Assembly: GCF_014982715.1 (NCBI RefSeq)
Contig: NZ_JADCJY010000001.1
Coordinates: forward strand, 992,001-1,056,000
Source of the DNA: Gallalistipes aquisgranensis
GTDB lineage: Bacteria; Bacteroidota; Bacteroidia; Bacteroidales; Rikenellaceae
Length of the DNA: 64,000 nt
Reading direction: 5' to 3'
A program made the translations under genes and the position numbers. Under the pieces are notes generated by a model. It saw only the letters and a list, made by a program, of their open reading frames with translations. It was not told the origin of the DNA and ran no database searches. This document shows positions 9,668 to 18,883 of the stretch, one piece after another; the first letter of the stretch is position 1; each line of letters starts with the position of its first letter.

Positions 9668-9675
9668 TACTTTTG
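9668..9675 (+). promoter_or_regulatory. -7 box for lysC-lysA
   Basis: TACTTTTG matches TAnnTTTG and lies 49 bases before the lysC start. The leader is too short for an attenuator, and no lysine riboswitch-like structure fits in it. Confidence 0.55.
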
Positions 9676-9724
9676 CGAAAAGCAAACAAAATTAAAATAT
9701 TTTTAACTTATTGTTCCATTTTGT

Positions 9725-11044
9725 ATGATTAAGGTTTTGAAGTTCGGAGGCACTTCCGTGGGATCGGCAGAGAATATGCGGAAAGTGGCCCTGATCGTAA
9801 AGCGGGAGGGGGCGAAAATCACGGTGCTGTCGGCCATGTCCGGAACAACGGACGCGCTGGTCCGAATCGTGAAACTGGCCGGAAAGAAAGGCCCTCTGGA
9901 CCCGATCGAAGAGGAGCTGGCAATGCTGTCCGAAAAATACACGACCTGCATCGAAAACCTGTTGCGCAGCCACAAGGAAACCGCATTGGACCGGATGAAC
10001 GAAGCGCTGAAGACGATTCGTCGGGAGGTATCCGATTTCCGAGGGTCTGTTTCCGAACGTATCATCATAGCCCGGGGCGAATTGCTGACTTCTGCCATAT
10101 TCACCTATTATTTGCAGGAACTGGGGATGAAGGCCGAGCTGCTTCATGCTCCCGGATTCATGCACACCGACGGAGAATCGAAAGTGGATACGGGTCTGTT
10201 GAAGGAAAAACTGTCAGTCCTGACCGCCGGAGATGCGGATACCTATTATATAACCCAGGGATTTATTTGCAGCAATGCCTCCGGCGAAATCGACAATCTG
10301 GGCCGAGGGGGAAGCGATTATAGCGCGGCCCTGATGGGTGCGGCCATCGGTGCCGGAGAGGTGCAGATATGGACCGATATCGACGGAATGCACAACAACG
10401 ATCCGAGGTTCGTGGAAAACACCTATCCCATTCGACGGATGAGTTTCGACGAAGCGGCCGAGTTGGCTTATTTCGGGGCAAAAATCCTGCATCCGGCGAC
10501 CATTCAGCCCTGTAAGGATCAAGATATTCCCGTGCTGCTCAAAAATACGATGGACCCGGATGCTCCGGGCACGACCATTTCCCATGAAGAGGATACGCAG
10601 CGTGATTTCCATGCCGTTGCGGCCAAGGACGGCATCACGGTGATCCGCATCTATTCGACCCGGATGCTGATGGCGTACGGTTTTCTGAGGAAGGTATTTG
10701 AAATTTTCGAGGAGCATAAGACCCCGATCGACATGATTACCACTTCGGAAGTGGCTGTATCCCTGACTATCGACAGTGATTGTCATTTGGATGCGATCGT
10801 CCGGGAACTCAATGCGCTGGGAACGATCGAGATCGAGCGGAATAATACGATCGTCTGCATCGTGGGCCACATGGACCATACCCAGACGGGATTGGCTGCC
10901 CGGATCATGGAAAGCGTGGCGGGTGTGCCGATAAAAATGATTTCTTATGGTGCCAGCCATCGGAGCATCGCCATGCTGGTGGAGACCCACTATAAAAAAG
11001 AGATATTGCAAAGCATTAACGACAAACTGTTTATCCGATGTTAA
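9725..11044 (+). CDS. lysC: Aspartate kinase
   Basis: This 439-residue monofunctional aspartokinase phosphorylates L-aspartate as the first step toward lysine, threonine, methionine and diaminopimelate. The KFGGTS substrate motif is at 6-11, and GRGGSDYSAAL forms the nucleotide/aspartate site in the middle. Two ACT domains occupy roughly 300-430. It overlaps lysA by 7 bases, so translation of the two is probably coupled. It lacks a fused homoserine dehydrogenase. Confidence 0.96.
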   Translation: MIKVLKFGGTSVGSAENMRKVALIVKREGAKITVLSAMSGTTDALVRIVKLAGKKGPLDPIEEELAMLSEKYTTCIENLLRSHKETALDRMNEALKTIRREVSDFRGSVSERIIIARGELLTSAIFTYYLQELGMKAELLHAPGFMHTDGESKVDTGLLKEKLSVLTAGDADTYYITQGFICSNASGEIDNLGRGGSDYSAALMGAAIGAGEVQIWTDIDGMHNNDPRFVENTYPIRRMSFDEAAELAYFGAKILHPATIQPCKDQDIPVLLKNTMDPDAPGTTISHEEDTQRDFHAVAAKDGITVIRIYSTRMLMAYGFLRKVFEIFEEHKTPIDMITTSEVAVSLTIDSDCHLDAIVRELNALGTIEIERNNTIVCIVGHMDHTQTGLAARIMESVAGVPIKMISYGASHRSIAMLVETHYKKEILQSINDKLFIRC

Positions 11045-12195
11045 GCCGTAAGATCGCCGACAGACTGGCTGTCTATCCCACTCCTTTTTACCTGTACGAC
11101 ATTGACCTGCTCCGTGAAACCTTGCGGCGGGCAGTTGGAGAGTCGTCCCGGTACGGTTACAAAATACATTATGCATTGAAAGCCAATTTCGATCCCCGCA
11201 TTCTTCGCGAAGCGTTGCAAGCCGGCTTGGGAGTCGATTGCGTCAGCGGCAACGAAGTCCGGTATGCGATCGAAGCGGGGTGTCCTGCTTCGGGAGTCGT
11301 GTATGCCGGTGTCGGGAAGAGCGACAAGGAGATAATGTACAGCCTGGAACAGGGAATTTTCGCATTCAACTGTGAATCCCGGCATGAATTGGAGATCATC
11401 AATGAGTTGGCTGCCGGTTTGGGAAAGGTGGCCAGGGTGGCGTTGCGGATCAATCCAGACGTCGATCCGATGACTCACCGCTATATCTCCACCGGTCAGG
11501 CGGACAGCAAGTTCGGCATCTCCTACAAGGAGATCGAGGAAGTGGCCGCCCGGTTGCCGGAGCTGAAAAATATAGAGATCGTAGGTCTTCATTTCCATAT
11601 CGGATCACAGATCAGGGAACTGCGTGTGTTCGAATATCTCTGTCTGCGGGTCAATACGCTGTGGCAGTGGTTCACGGATCACGGTTTCCGGCTGAAACAC
11701 GTCAACCTGGGGGGCGGTCTGGGAATCAATTACGATCAGCCGGAAAGCGAACTGGTTCCCGATTTCGCCACCTATTTTTCCATTTTCAATGAATATCTGA
11801 AAATAGATTCTTCGGTGGAAGTCCACTTCGAACTGGGCCGTTCGCTGGTGGGGCAATGCGGGGAACTGATCTCCAGAGTGCTGTATAACAAGGTGACGGC
11901 GGGAGGGAAAAATGTGGCCATTGTCGATGCCAGCATGACCGAGTTGATCCGCCCGGCCCTTTACCAGGCTCATCATGCGATAGAAAATCTGACTCCGGGG
12001 GCCGGAGAGACGTTATACACCATTGCCGGAACGGTGTGCGAATCGTCGGATATCTTCGCCCGGGATGTCCGGATGCCCGAACTGAGGCGCGGCGATCTTG
12101 TTTCGATCAAGTCGGCCGGAGCCTACGGCAGTGCCATGGCTTCGCGGTACAACCTGCACGATCTGCCGGAAGCCGTTTACAGCGATTCGTTGTAA
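11038..12195 (+). CDS. lysA: Diaminopimelate decarboxylase
   Basis: This 385-residue fold-type III PLP enzyme makes lysine from meso-diaminopimelate. The PLP lysine is Lys48 in HYALKANF; HFHIGSQ and the GGGLGINY phosphate loop follow; CESSDIFARD carries the active-site Cys contributed across the dimer. The ATG lies inside the end of lysC. This is the last gene of the pair; a separate promoter for the next gene starts just beyond its stop. Confidence 0.95.
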   Translation: MLSRKIADRLAVYPTPFYLYDIDLLRETLRRAVGESSRYGYKIHYALKANFDPRILREALQAGLGVDCVSGNEVRYAIEAGCPASGVVYAGVGKSDKEIMYSLEQGIFAFNCESRHELEIINELAAGLGKVARVALRINPDVDPMTHRYISTGQADSKFGISYKEIEEVAARLPELKNIEIVGLHFHIGSQIRELRVFEYLCLRVNTLWQWFTDHGFRLKHVNLGGGLGINYDQPESELVPDFATYFSIFNEYLKIDSSVEVHFELGRSLVGQCGELISRVLYNKVTAGGKNVAIVDASMTELIRPALYQAHHAIENLTPGAGETLYTIAGTVCESSDIFARDVRMPELRRGDLVSIKSAGAYGSAMASRYNLHDLPEAVYSDSL

Positions 12196-12208
12196 TCGGA
12201 TTTTTCCT

Positions 12209-12216
12209 TACCTTTG
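12209..12216 (+). promoter_or_regulatory. -7 box for EamA transporter
   Basis: TACCTTTG matches TAnnTTTG, 50 bases before the start at 12266 and just after the lysA stop. Confidence 0.6.
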
Positions 12217-12265
12217 CCCGCGTTCGGCGGCGGACGACCATCCTCGCCCCGGACGCGGGTGATTT

Positions 12266-13165
12266 ATGTGGTTGCTGTTGGCTTTCGGTTCGGCATTCCT
12301 GCTGGGATGTTACGACCTGTTCAAGAAAGGAGCGTTGCAGGGGAATGCGGTCGTTCCCGTACTGTTTCTCAATACGCTGTTTTCTTCGTTGATTTTTCTG
12401 CCGCTTATAGCCGGCTCCGCCTCCAGCTGCGGATGGATCGAGGACACTCTCTTTTTCGTTCCTTCCGGTGACTGGCAGGCGCACGGACTGATTCTGTTCA
12501 AATCGGTGCTGGTGCTGACCTCCTGGCTATTCGGATATTATGGAATCAAACACCTTCCCGTTACGATCGTGGGGCCGATCAATGCCACTCGTCCGGTCAT
12601 GGTGCTGATTGGGGCCATGATGTTTTTCGGCGAGAGGCTCAATCTCTGGCAATGGATCGGCGTGTTGCTGGCCGTGTTTTCCTTCTTCCTGCTGAGTCGA
12701 TCGGGGAAAAAGGAAGGCATTGATTTCCGGCATAACCGATGGATTCTGTTCGTCTTTCTGTCCACGCTTACGGGAGCGCTCAGTGGGCTGTACGATAAGT
12801 TTCTGATGGCGCGACTGGCTCCGATGTTGGTACAGTCGTGGTTCGCAGTCTATCAGTTCTTTATTATGGCAGCCGTGCTTTTCATCCTGTGGTGGCCCCG
12901 CCGTCGGGAGGGGGTTCCCCTGAGGTGGAGATGGAGCATTCTGGGGGTGTCGGTGTTTCTTTCTGCGGCCGATTTTCTCTATTTTTGGGCACTCAGTTAC
13001 GACGATTCGATGATTTCGGTCGTCTCCATGATCCGGCGCTCGAGCGTGATCGTCTCGTTTGCCGGCGGAGCGCTCTTTTTCAGGGAAAAGAATCTGGCCG
13101 GGAAGGCGGTCGATCTGGCGCTCGTGCTCCTGGGTATGGTCTTTCTCTATGTCGGGTCCCGTTAA
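12266..13165 (+). CDS. EamA/DMT-family transporter
   Basis: This 299-residue inner-membrane protein has about ten hydrophobic helices in two homologous halves, the layout of drug/metabolite transporters. An EamA-type segment (INATRPVMVLIGAMMFFGE) is near 107-125, with a second copy of the pattern around 250-270. It may export or import a small metabolite. Its position after lysC-lysA is suggestive of amino-acid export but does not prove it, since it has its own promoter. Confidence 0.85.
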   Translation: MWLLLAFGSAFLLGCYDLFKKGALQGNAVVPVLFLNTLFSSLIFLPLIAGSASSCGWIEDTLFFVPSGDWQAHGLILFKSVLVLTSWLFGYYGIKHLPVTIVGPINATRPVMVLIGAMMFFGERLNLWQWIGVLLAVFSFFLLSRSGKKEGIDFRHNRWILFVFLSTLTGALSGLYDKFLMARLAPMLVQSWFAVYQFFIMAAVLFILWWPRRREGVPLRWRWSILGVSVFLSAADFLYFWALSYDDSMISVVSMIRRSSVIVSFAGGALFFREKNLAGKAVDLALVLLGMVFLYVGSR

Positions 13166-13200
13166 GGCTCTCCGAAGTCGATTATTCCCGCTTTATTGTT

Positions 13201-13230
13201 TTTGAAGCTGGGAACTTTTTCGTATCTTTC
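13201..13230 (+). promoter_or_regulatory. Promoter for pheT
   Basis: TTTG at 13201-13204, an 18-base spacer, then TATCTTTC at 13223-13230 (one mismatch to TAnnTTTG). It lies 26 bases before the chosen pheT start at 13256 and rules out the longer reading from 13196. Confidence 0.55.
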
Positions 13231-13255
13231 GCAGGTTTTTAAACTTTTACGAACG

Positions 13256-15718
13256 ATGAAGATTTCCTATAATTGGCTCAAGGATTATATTGAAACGGAT
13301 CTCTCGGCGGAGGAGATGTCGGCGATCCTGACCTCGATCGGTCTGGAGGTGGAGGGGCTCGAGAAAATAGAGTCGGTGCGGGGCGGACTCGAAGGCGTCG
13401 TGGTCGGCGAAGTGCTGACCTGCGAAATGCACCCCGATTCGGACCATCTCCACATCACGAGTGTCTCGGTCGGTGGCGAAGAGCCTCTTCCGATCGTCTG
13501 CGGGGCTCCGAATGTGGCCGCCGGGCAGAAAGTGCTGGTCGCCACGGTCGGAACAACGCTCTATCCGAATGGCCAGGAGGAAGGGTTCAAGATAAAACGG
13601 AGCAAGATACGAGGCGTCGAATCGCTCGGTATGATTTGTGCGGCGGATGAACTCGGCATAGGGGAAGACCATTCGGGCATCATGGTCCTGGAGGATTCCG
13701 CTGTGGCGGGTACTCCGGCCCGTGATTATCTGAAGCTGGAGGATGACTACCTGTTCGAAATCGGTCTGACTCCCAACCGGGTGGATGCAGCCTCGCATTA
13801 CGGGGTGGCTCGTGATCTGGCAGCCTATCTGCGGGTGAACGGCCGGCGGAGCGATTTGAAGAAGCCTTCGGTGGAGGCGTTTTCCGTCGACGGCCATGAA
13901 AATCCGGTTCAAGTGACCGTCCGGAATCCGGAAGCGGCTCCCCGATATGCAGGAATCACGGTGACGGGCGTGAAGATCGCCCCTTCGCCCGAGTGGCTGC
14001 AGACGCGACTGAGGGCCATCGGTATCCATCCCAAAAACAACGTGGTGGATATAACCAATTTCATCCTGCATGAGTTGGGACAACCTCTGCACGCTTTCGA
14101 TCTGGATAAGATCGAGGGAAAAGAAGTGGTGGTGAGAACCTGTGAGGAAGGCACGCCTTTCGTGACACTGGACGGGGAGGAACGCAAGCTTTCCTCCCAG
14201 GACCTGATGATTTGCAGTGCAACCCGGCCGATGTGCATGGCCGGAGTCTTCGGCGGACTCGATTCGGGTGTGAGCGACACGACATGCAATGTCTTTATCG
14301 AGAGTGCTTACTTCAACCCCGTCTGGGTCCGGAAAACCGCCCGGCGGCACGGGTTGAACACCGACTCTTCGTTCCGTTTCGAGCGGGGAATCGACCCCGA
14401 CAATACGATCTATGCCTTGAAACGGGCGGCCCTGCTGATGCGGGAGCTGGCCGGAGGCCGGATATCTTCGGAAATCGTGGACATTTATCCGGAAAAGATA
14501 GGGCCGTTTCGTTTCGACATCTCCTATGAACGGATCAATGCGTTGATCGGGAAGGAGATTCCGCAGGAGACGGTTCGGGCTATTATCCGGGCGTTGGATG
14601 TGACGATCGAGAAAGAGGTGGACGGCGTGCTTTCGGTAGCCGTCCCCCCCTACCGGGTCGATGTACAGCGTGAGGCGGACCTGGTGGAAGATATTCTCCG
14701 CATATACGGTTACAACAACGTGGAAATTCCCCTGCATGTCAACTCGACGCTGTCCTATGCTCCGAAGCCGGACAAGGACAGGCTGGTGAACAGCGTGGCG
14801 GATTTTCTGACTTCCAACGGTTTTGCCGAAATCATGTGCAACTCGCTTACGAAAAGCGCTTACTACGAACAGTCGGAGACCTGCAAGGCCGAAAATTGCG
14901 TGAAGATACTCAATCCGCTGAGTACCGACCTGAACGTCATGCGCCAGACGCTGTTGTTCGGTATACTGGAGACCGTCCAGTTGAATGTGAACCGGAAAAA
15001 CGGCGATCTGAAGTTGTATGAATTCGGCAACTGTTACTGTTACGACCCTTCCAGGGCAGACGAGGGCGGATTGGCTCCTTATAGCGAGAGCTACCGTCTG
15101 GCCGTCGCCATGACCGGGGCGGCCGGAGCTCCGTCGTGGAACCGTAAGCCGGAGCAGGTCGGTTTTTTCCAGTTGCGGGCCGTGGCTGAAAAGTTGTTGC
15201 GCCGTTTCGGAATCGACATCTATGCTTTGAAATCGGACTCGTCCGAATCGGACCTTTTCGGGGAGGCGGTGGTCTTTGCGATTAACGGAAAAGAGCTGAT
15301 GCGGATGGGGACGGTGTCCCGTAAACTCCGTGGCAGTTTCGATCTGAAGAACGAAGTATACTATCTGGAGATGAATTTCGACGTGTTGTTGCAGGTCGTT
15401 AAACGTCATAAGGTGACGGCAGAAGAGCTTTCGAAATTTCCGGAAGTGAAACGGGACCTGGCTCTGTTGGTGGACAAGGATATGACCTTCGCCCGTTTGC
15501 GCTCGATCGCGTTCGCAACGGAGAAGAAACTGCTCAAGAGCGTGTCCCTGTTCGACGTATACGAAGGTGACAAACTTCCGGAAGGTAAGAAATCCTATGC
15601 GTTGAGTTTCATTCTGGAAGACAAGACCAAAACGCTGACGGATGCGGTGATAGACAAGGTCATGAACAACTTTGTCAACCAGTTCGAACGCCAGGCAGGT
15701 GCCGTCATAAGAGCTTGA
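13256..15718 (+). CDS. pheT: Phenylalanine-tRNA ligase beta subunit
   Basis: This 820-residue subunit pairs with PheS (not in this window) to charge tRNA-Phe. The start at MKISYNWLKDYI is the conserved N-terminus. In order: an EMAP/tRNA-binding domain (about 45-150), B3/B4 editing region with NVVDITNFILHELGQPLHAFD, B5 domain, and a C-terminal anticodon-binding FDX-ACB domain (about 727-819, FPEVKRDLALLVD). guaA follows after 24 bases, so the two may share a transcript. Confidence 0.97.
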   Translation: MKISYNWLKDYIETDLSAEEMSAILTSIGLEVEGLEKIESVRGGLEGVVVGEVLTCEMHPDSDHLHITSVSVGGEEPLPIVCGAPNVAAGQKVLVATVGTTLYPNGQEEGFKIKRSKIRGVESLGMICAADELGIGEDHSGIMVLEDSAVAGTPARDYLKLEDDYLFEIGLTPNRVDAASHYGVARDLAAYLRVNGRRSDLKKPSVEAFSVDGHENPVQVTVRNPEAAPRYAGITVTGVKIAPSPEWLQTRLRAIGIHPKNNVVDITNFILHELGQPLHAFDLDKIEGKEVVVRTCEEGTPFVTLDGEERKLSSQDLMICSATRPMCMAGVFGGLDSGVSDTTCNVFIESAYFNPVWVRKTARRHGLNTDSSFRFERGIDPDNTIYALKRAALLMRELAGGRISSEIVDIYPEKIGPFRFDISYERINALIGKEIPQETVRAIIRALDVTIEKEVDGVLSVAVPPYRVDVQREADLVEDILRIYGYNNVEIPLHVNSTLSYAPKPDKDRLVNSVADFLTSNGFAEIMCNSLTKSAYYEQSETCKAENCVKILNPLSTDLNVMRQTLLFGILETVQLNVNRKNGDLKLYEFGNCYCYDPSRADEGGLAPYSESYRLAVAMTGAAGAPSWNRKPEQVGFFQLRAVAEKLLRRFGIDIYALKSDSSESDLFGEAVVFAINGKELMRMGTVSRKLRGSFDLKNEVYYLEMNFDVLLQVVKRHKVTAEELSKFPEVKRDLALLVDKDMTFARLRSIAFATEKKLLKSVSLFDVYEGDKLPEGKKSYALSFILEDKTKTLTDAVIDKVMNNFVNQFERQAGAVIRA

Positions 15719-15742
15719 AAATACGAACCCAAAGATAATTTT

Positions 15743-17272
15743 ATGCAGAAAAAGATTCTGATACTCGATTTCGGGTCGCAGTACACCCAGTTGATCGCCC
15801 GGCGGGTGCGGGAACTGAATGTCTATTGTGAGATACATCCGTACAATAAAATTCCCGAGCTGGACGATTCGGTCCGGGGGGTGATTCTTTCGGGAAGTCC
15901 CTTCTCCGTGCGGGACGAAAAGGCTCCCCGGGTCGACCTGTCCGCCATTAAAGGGAAACTGCCTCTGTTGGGCGTCTGTTACGGAGCGCAGTACCTTTCG
16001 CACTATTTCGGCGGAGAGGTGATGCCTTCGGCTACACGGGAATACGGCCGTGCCATGCTTTCGGTGAAAGATGCTTCCGATCCTCTGATGAAAGACCTGT
16101 CGGTTAAAACACAGGTTTGGATGTCGCACGGAGACACGATCGGGAAAATTCCGTCGGCTTACCGGATCATCGCCAGCACGGATGACGTGCCGGTGGCGGC
16201 CTATCATATCGGAGGGGAACAGAGCTGGGGTATCCAGTTTCATCCGGAGGTGTACCACTCTACGGAGGGGAAACAACTGCTGAGGAATTTCGTGGTGGAT
16301 ATCTGCGGGTGCCGGCAGGACTGGACTCCCGATTCGTTTATCGAAACTACCGTCAGCGAGTTGAGAGCCAAGGTGGCCGACGATAAGGTCGTGCTGGGGC
16401 TTTCCGGCGGAGTGGATTCTTCAGTCGCGGCCGTTTTGCTGCACAAGGCTATCGGACGGAATCTGATATGTATTTTCGTGGATATGGGCCTGCTGCGGAA
16501 AGATGAGTTCGAAACGGTGCTCGAATCCTATAAGAATATGGGACTGAATGTGATCGGCGTGCGGGCCGGGGATAAGTTCCTGGCCGATCTGAAAGGAGTG
16601 ACCGATCCCGAGAAGAAACGTAAGATCATCGGACGGGATTTCATCGAAGTGTTCGACGAAGAGGCACAGAAACTGAAAGATGTGAAGTGGTTGGCTCAGG
16701 GAACGATCTATCCCGACGTGATCGAATCCATGTCGGTGAATGGTCCGTCGGCAACGATCAAGTCGCACCATAATGTGGGAGGCCTTCCGGAGAAGATGAA
16801 TTTGAAGATCGTGGAACCCCTGCGCCTGCTCTTCAAGGACGAGGTGCGCCGGGTCGGTCGCCAGCTCCAGATTCCGGACATGATTCTGGGGCGCCACCCC
16901 TTCCCTGGTCCGGGGCTCGGAATCCGCATATTGGGCGAGGTGACGGCCGAAAAAGTTCGTATCCTGCAGGAGGCGGACAAGATATTCATCGACGGCTTAC
17001 GGGAATTCGGGCTTTACGATAAGGTCTGGCAGGCGGGAGTCGTTCTGTTGCCGGTCCAATCCGTAGGCGTCATGGGAGACGAGCGGACCTACGAAAACTG
17101 CGTGGCTCTGCGGGCCGTGACTTCGACCGACGGCATGACTGCCGACTGGGTTCACTTGCCTTACGAATTTCTTGCGAAGATGTCGAACGACATAATCAAC
17201 AAGGTAAAGGGAATCAATCGCGTAGTTTATGACATCAGCTCGAAACCGCCCGCAACGATCGAGTGGGAATAG
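15743..17272 (+). CDS. guaA: GMP synthase (glutamine-hydrolysing)
   Basis: This 509-residue enzyme makes GMP from XMP. The N-terminal class I glutaminase has nucleophile Cys79 in GVCYGAQ and the FHPEV His-Glu pair. The ATP pyrophosphatase domain begins with [11 protein letters not shown], and a C-terminal dimerisation domain ends in PPATIEWE, the usual end of GuaA. A hairpin terminator follows 15 bases after the stop. Confidence 0.98.
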   Translation: MQKKILILDFGSQYTQLIARRVRELNVYCEIHPYNKIPELDDSVRGVILSGSPFSVRDEKAPRVDLSAIKGKLPLLGVCYGAQYLSHYFGGEVMPSATREYGRAMLSVKDASDPLMKDLSVKTQVWMSHGDTIGKIPSAYRIIASTDDVPVAAYHIGGEQSWGIQFHPEVYHSTEGKQLLRNFVVDICGCRQDWTPDSFIETTVSELRAKVADDKVVLGLSGGVDSSVAAVLLHKAIGRNLICIFVDMGLLRKDEFETVLESYKNMGLNVIGVRAGDKFLADLKGVTDPEKKRKIIGRDFIEVFDEEAQKLKDVKWLAQGTIYPDVIESMSVNGPSATIKSHHNVGGLPEKMNLKIVEPLRLLFKDEVRRVGRQLQIPDMILGRHPFPGPGLGIRILGEVTAEKVRILQEADKIFIDGLREFGLYDKVWQAGVVLLPVQSVGVMGDERTYENCVALRAVTSTDGMTADWVHLPYEFLAKMSNDIINKVKGINRVVYDISSKPPATIEWE

Positions 17273-17287
17273 ACAAAGATAGAGCAG

Positions 17288-17327
17288 AAGCGAACGGACC
17301 TTATAAGACAGGCTCGTTCGCTTTTTT
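17288..17327 (+). terminator. Terminator after guaA
   Basis: AAGCGAACG at 17288-17296 pairs with CGTTCGCTT at 17315-17323, then a T6 run. Confidence 0.85.
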
Positions 17328-17399
17328 ATTCGGCGGAAAAATTTTGTCAGGACATACCTCCCATTATAAAGCACTTTTTTTAAATACGATATTGATTTT

Positions 17400-17586
17400 T
17401 CGGTATTATACAGTGTAATTTGCACTGCAATGCCCGAGAGGCGGAAACGGCTGGAATATATCCCGGAAACCGCATTGACGCAATACTGGAGTGCATGGAA
17501 AGATTATTGGGATGCTCGGTCCGGAATATGTTGATCTATCCCATCGAATCAAAAAGGGCATTGTTTTTCAATGCCCTTTTTGATTT
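17400..17586 (+). ncRNA. Candidate structured RNA in the guaA downstream gap (speculative)
   Basis: This stretch contains no credible gene. It holds nested pairings: TGCACT 17421-17426 with AGTGCA 17490-17495, CAATGC 17428-17433 with GCATTG 17472-17477, and TGGGAT 17508-17513 with ATCCCA 17538-17543. It ends in a strong terminator (17551-17581). A weak promoter-like TAATTTG lies near 17415-17421. guaA already has its own terminator upstream, so an independent small RNA of about 160 bases is possible. The last hairpin may simply serve the minus-strand hydrolase gene. No known RNA family was recognised. Confidence 0.25.
17551..17581. terminator. Bidirectional terminator
   Basis: AAAAAGGGCATTG pairs with CAATGCCCTTTTT around a short T loop. 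It lies 10 bases beyond the stop of the minus-strand serine hydrolase and could also end a plus-strand transcript. Confidence 0.8.
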
Positions 17587-17590
17587 CCGA

Positions 17591-18883
17591 TCATTCGAAT
17601 GACTTTTTCAATTCTTCCCACAATTTCGTACGCAGGCCCGACGCGATCAGTCCCCGATTGGTCCGGGACGGATGGACCCGGTTGCTCAGAAAAACCAGAA
17701 AAAGGTCCCGGCCGGGGTCGATCCAGATCATCGTTCCGGTGTAGCCCGTATGGCCGAATCCGTCGTACAGGGGGGAGGACGGAGCCCTGCGGTCGAACCC
17801 GAGCGCTCGGTAGATTCCTTTCGGGCGAAGCGGTGATGAAGTGAACAATGTGACCGTTGCGGACGAAAGTATCCTTGTTCCCCGGTAGACCCCCCGGTTG
17901 AGAATCATTTCGCAGAAATGGGAAAGATCGCTTGCACACGAAAAGAGACCGGCGTTGCCTCCTACGTTGTCGGACAGGGCAGCCAATTCATCGTGGGTGT
18001 ATCCGCGGAGCGGGCCCCGGCGCATGAGCAGATCGTTTTCGGTCGGGACGATGTGCAGGCTGTCTTTCCATTCATAGGGACGGAATCCCGTGTTATGCAT
18101 ATCCATCCGGTCGTACAAAGGACGGACGTAACGGTCCAGCCTCTGTCCCGTGATCCGTTCGATGACCATTTTCAGCACATGGAAATTCAAGTCACTGTAC
18201 AGGTAGCGTCCCCGGTTGGCCGGCCGATAACTTCGGACGATTTCGCCCGTGAGCAGGGTGTCGACCGCAGGATTCACATAAAGCCGGGAGCAGACCGTCC
18301 GGAACCCCTTTTGGGGAGTGGCTGAGAGGAAAAGGGAGTCGGCGACCATATTCCGGCACAGGTAGGTGGATTTGTCCACATGGAAAGGATAGTCTGCGCT
18401 TCGGCGATAACTGAGCAACGGATCGCCGCAGGGATTCCTGTACAGGATTTTGTAGGGCTGGATATTGGTCAGGCCGGAAGTGTGAGTGAGTAACTGGGAA
18501 AGCATGATGCCGTCTACGACGGTTCCCCGGAAATCGGGCAGATAGTCCCCTACCCGCTTGTTTATGTCGATCTCTTTCCTGTCGTACAAATGCATGACTG
18601 CCAGCGTGGTGGCGACTATTTTCGTGCAGGAAGCCAGATCGTAGAGGTCTTCGGTACACACCGGGATCTTCCTTTCCGCATCCTGATGGCCATAGCACCG
18701 TTCGAACAGTAGGCCGTTCCGGTTGCCGATCGCTACGGACGCTCCGGGATAATAGCCCCGGTCCAACCCTGCACGCATGACGGAGTCTATGTACCGGTCC
18801 AGTTTTTCTGGCAATTGTTTGCCCCGTACCGGCAGAAATACCAGCAGACACAGAGCGATCAGAGTACAGGAACGTAAGTTCAT
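17591..18883 (-). CDS. Exported serine hydrolase, beta-lactamase/AmiE-like
   Basis: The protein has 430 residues with a signal peptide (residues 1-21). The class C beta-lactamase/PBP fold is shown by S85-C-T-K88 (SxxK), YSDLN from Tyr229 (YxN equivalent) and HTGYTG near 375 (KTG equivalent). It is the last gene in a chain with a GH20 enzyme and NamZ and overlaps the GH20 gene by 4 bases (ATGA). In Bacillus, a beta-lactamase-family amidase (AmiE/YbbE) removes peptides from MurNAc beside NamZ, and the same job is a good inference here. An esterase or D-peptidase cannot be excluded. Confidence 0.85.
   Translation of the reverse strand: MNLRSCTLIALCLLVFLPVRGKQLPEKLDRYIDSVMRAGLDRGYYPGASVAIGNRNGLLFERCYGHQDAERKIPVCTEDLYDLASCTKIVATTLAVMHLYDRKEIDINKRVGDYLPDFRGTVVDGIMLSQLLTHTSGLTNIQPYKILYRNPCGDPLLSYRRSADYPFHVDKSTYLCRNMVADSLFLSATPQKGFRTVCSRLYVNPAVDTLLTGEIVRSYRPANRGRYLYSDLNFHVLKMVIERITGQRLDRYVRPLYDRMDMHNTGFRPYEWKDSLHIVPTENDLLMRRGPLRGYTHDELAALSDNVGGNAGLFSCASDLSHFCEMILNRGVYRGTRILSSATVTLFTSSPLRPKGIYRALGFDRRAPSSPLYDGFGHTGYTGTMIWIDPGRDLFLVFLSNRVHPSRTNRGLIASGLRTKLWEELKKSFE

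Noticed and set aside
13192-13242. Phe-rich frame just before pheT, considered as a phenylalanine leader peptide
   Set aside because: No start codon lies nearby in that frame, it runs through the promoter, and no terminator/antiterminator pair exists before pheT.
13247-16276. A 1,009-residue open frame on the minus strand opposite pheT
   Set aside because: It is a codon-bias shadow of pheT and guaA: no family pattern, and the plus-strand genes are unmistakable. The same applies to the long minus frames at 29515-31506, 59636-61414 and 62810-63994, and the plus frame at 22860-24461.
17431-17470. tRNA-Leu-like 5' sequence (GCCCGAGAGGCGG)
   Set aside because: No anticodon arm, T arm or acceptor partner follows; the resemblance is limited to the first bases.
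17420-17602. Frame of 60 residues in the guaA gap
   Set aside because: TTG start, runs straight through the terminator hairpin and into the minus-strand gene; no protein-like composition.
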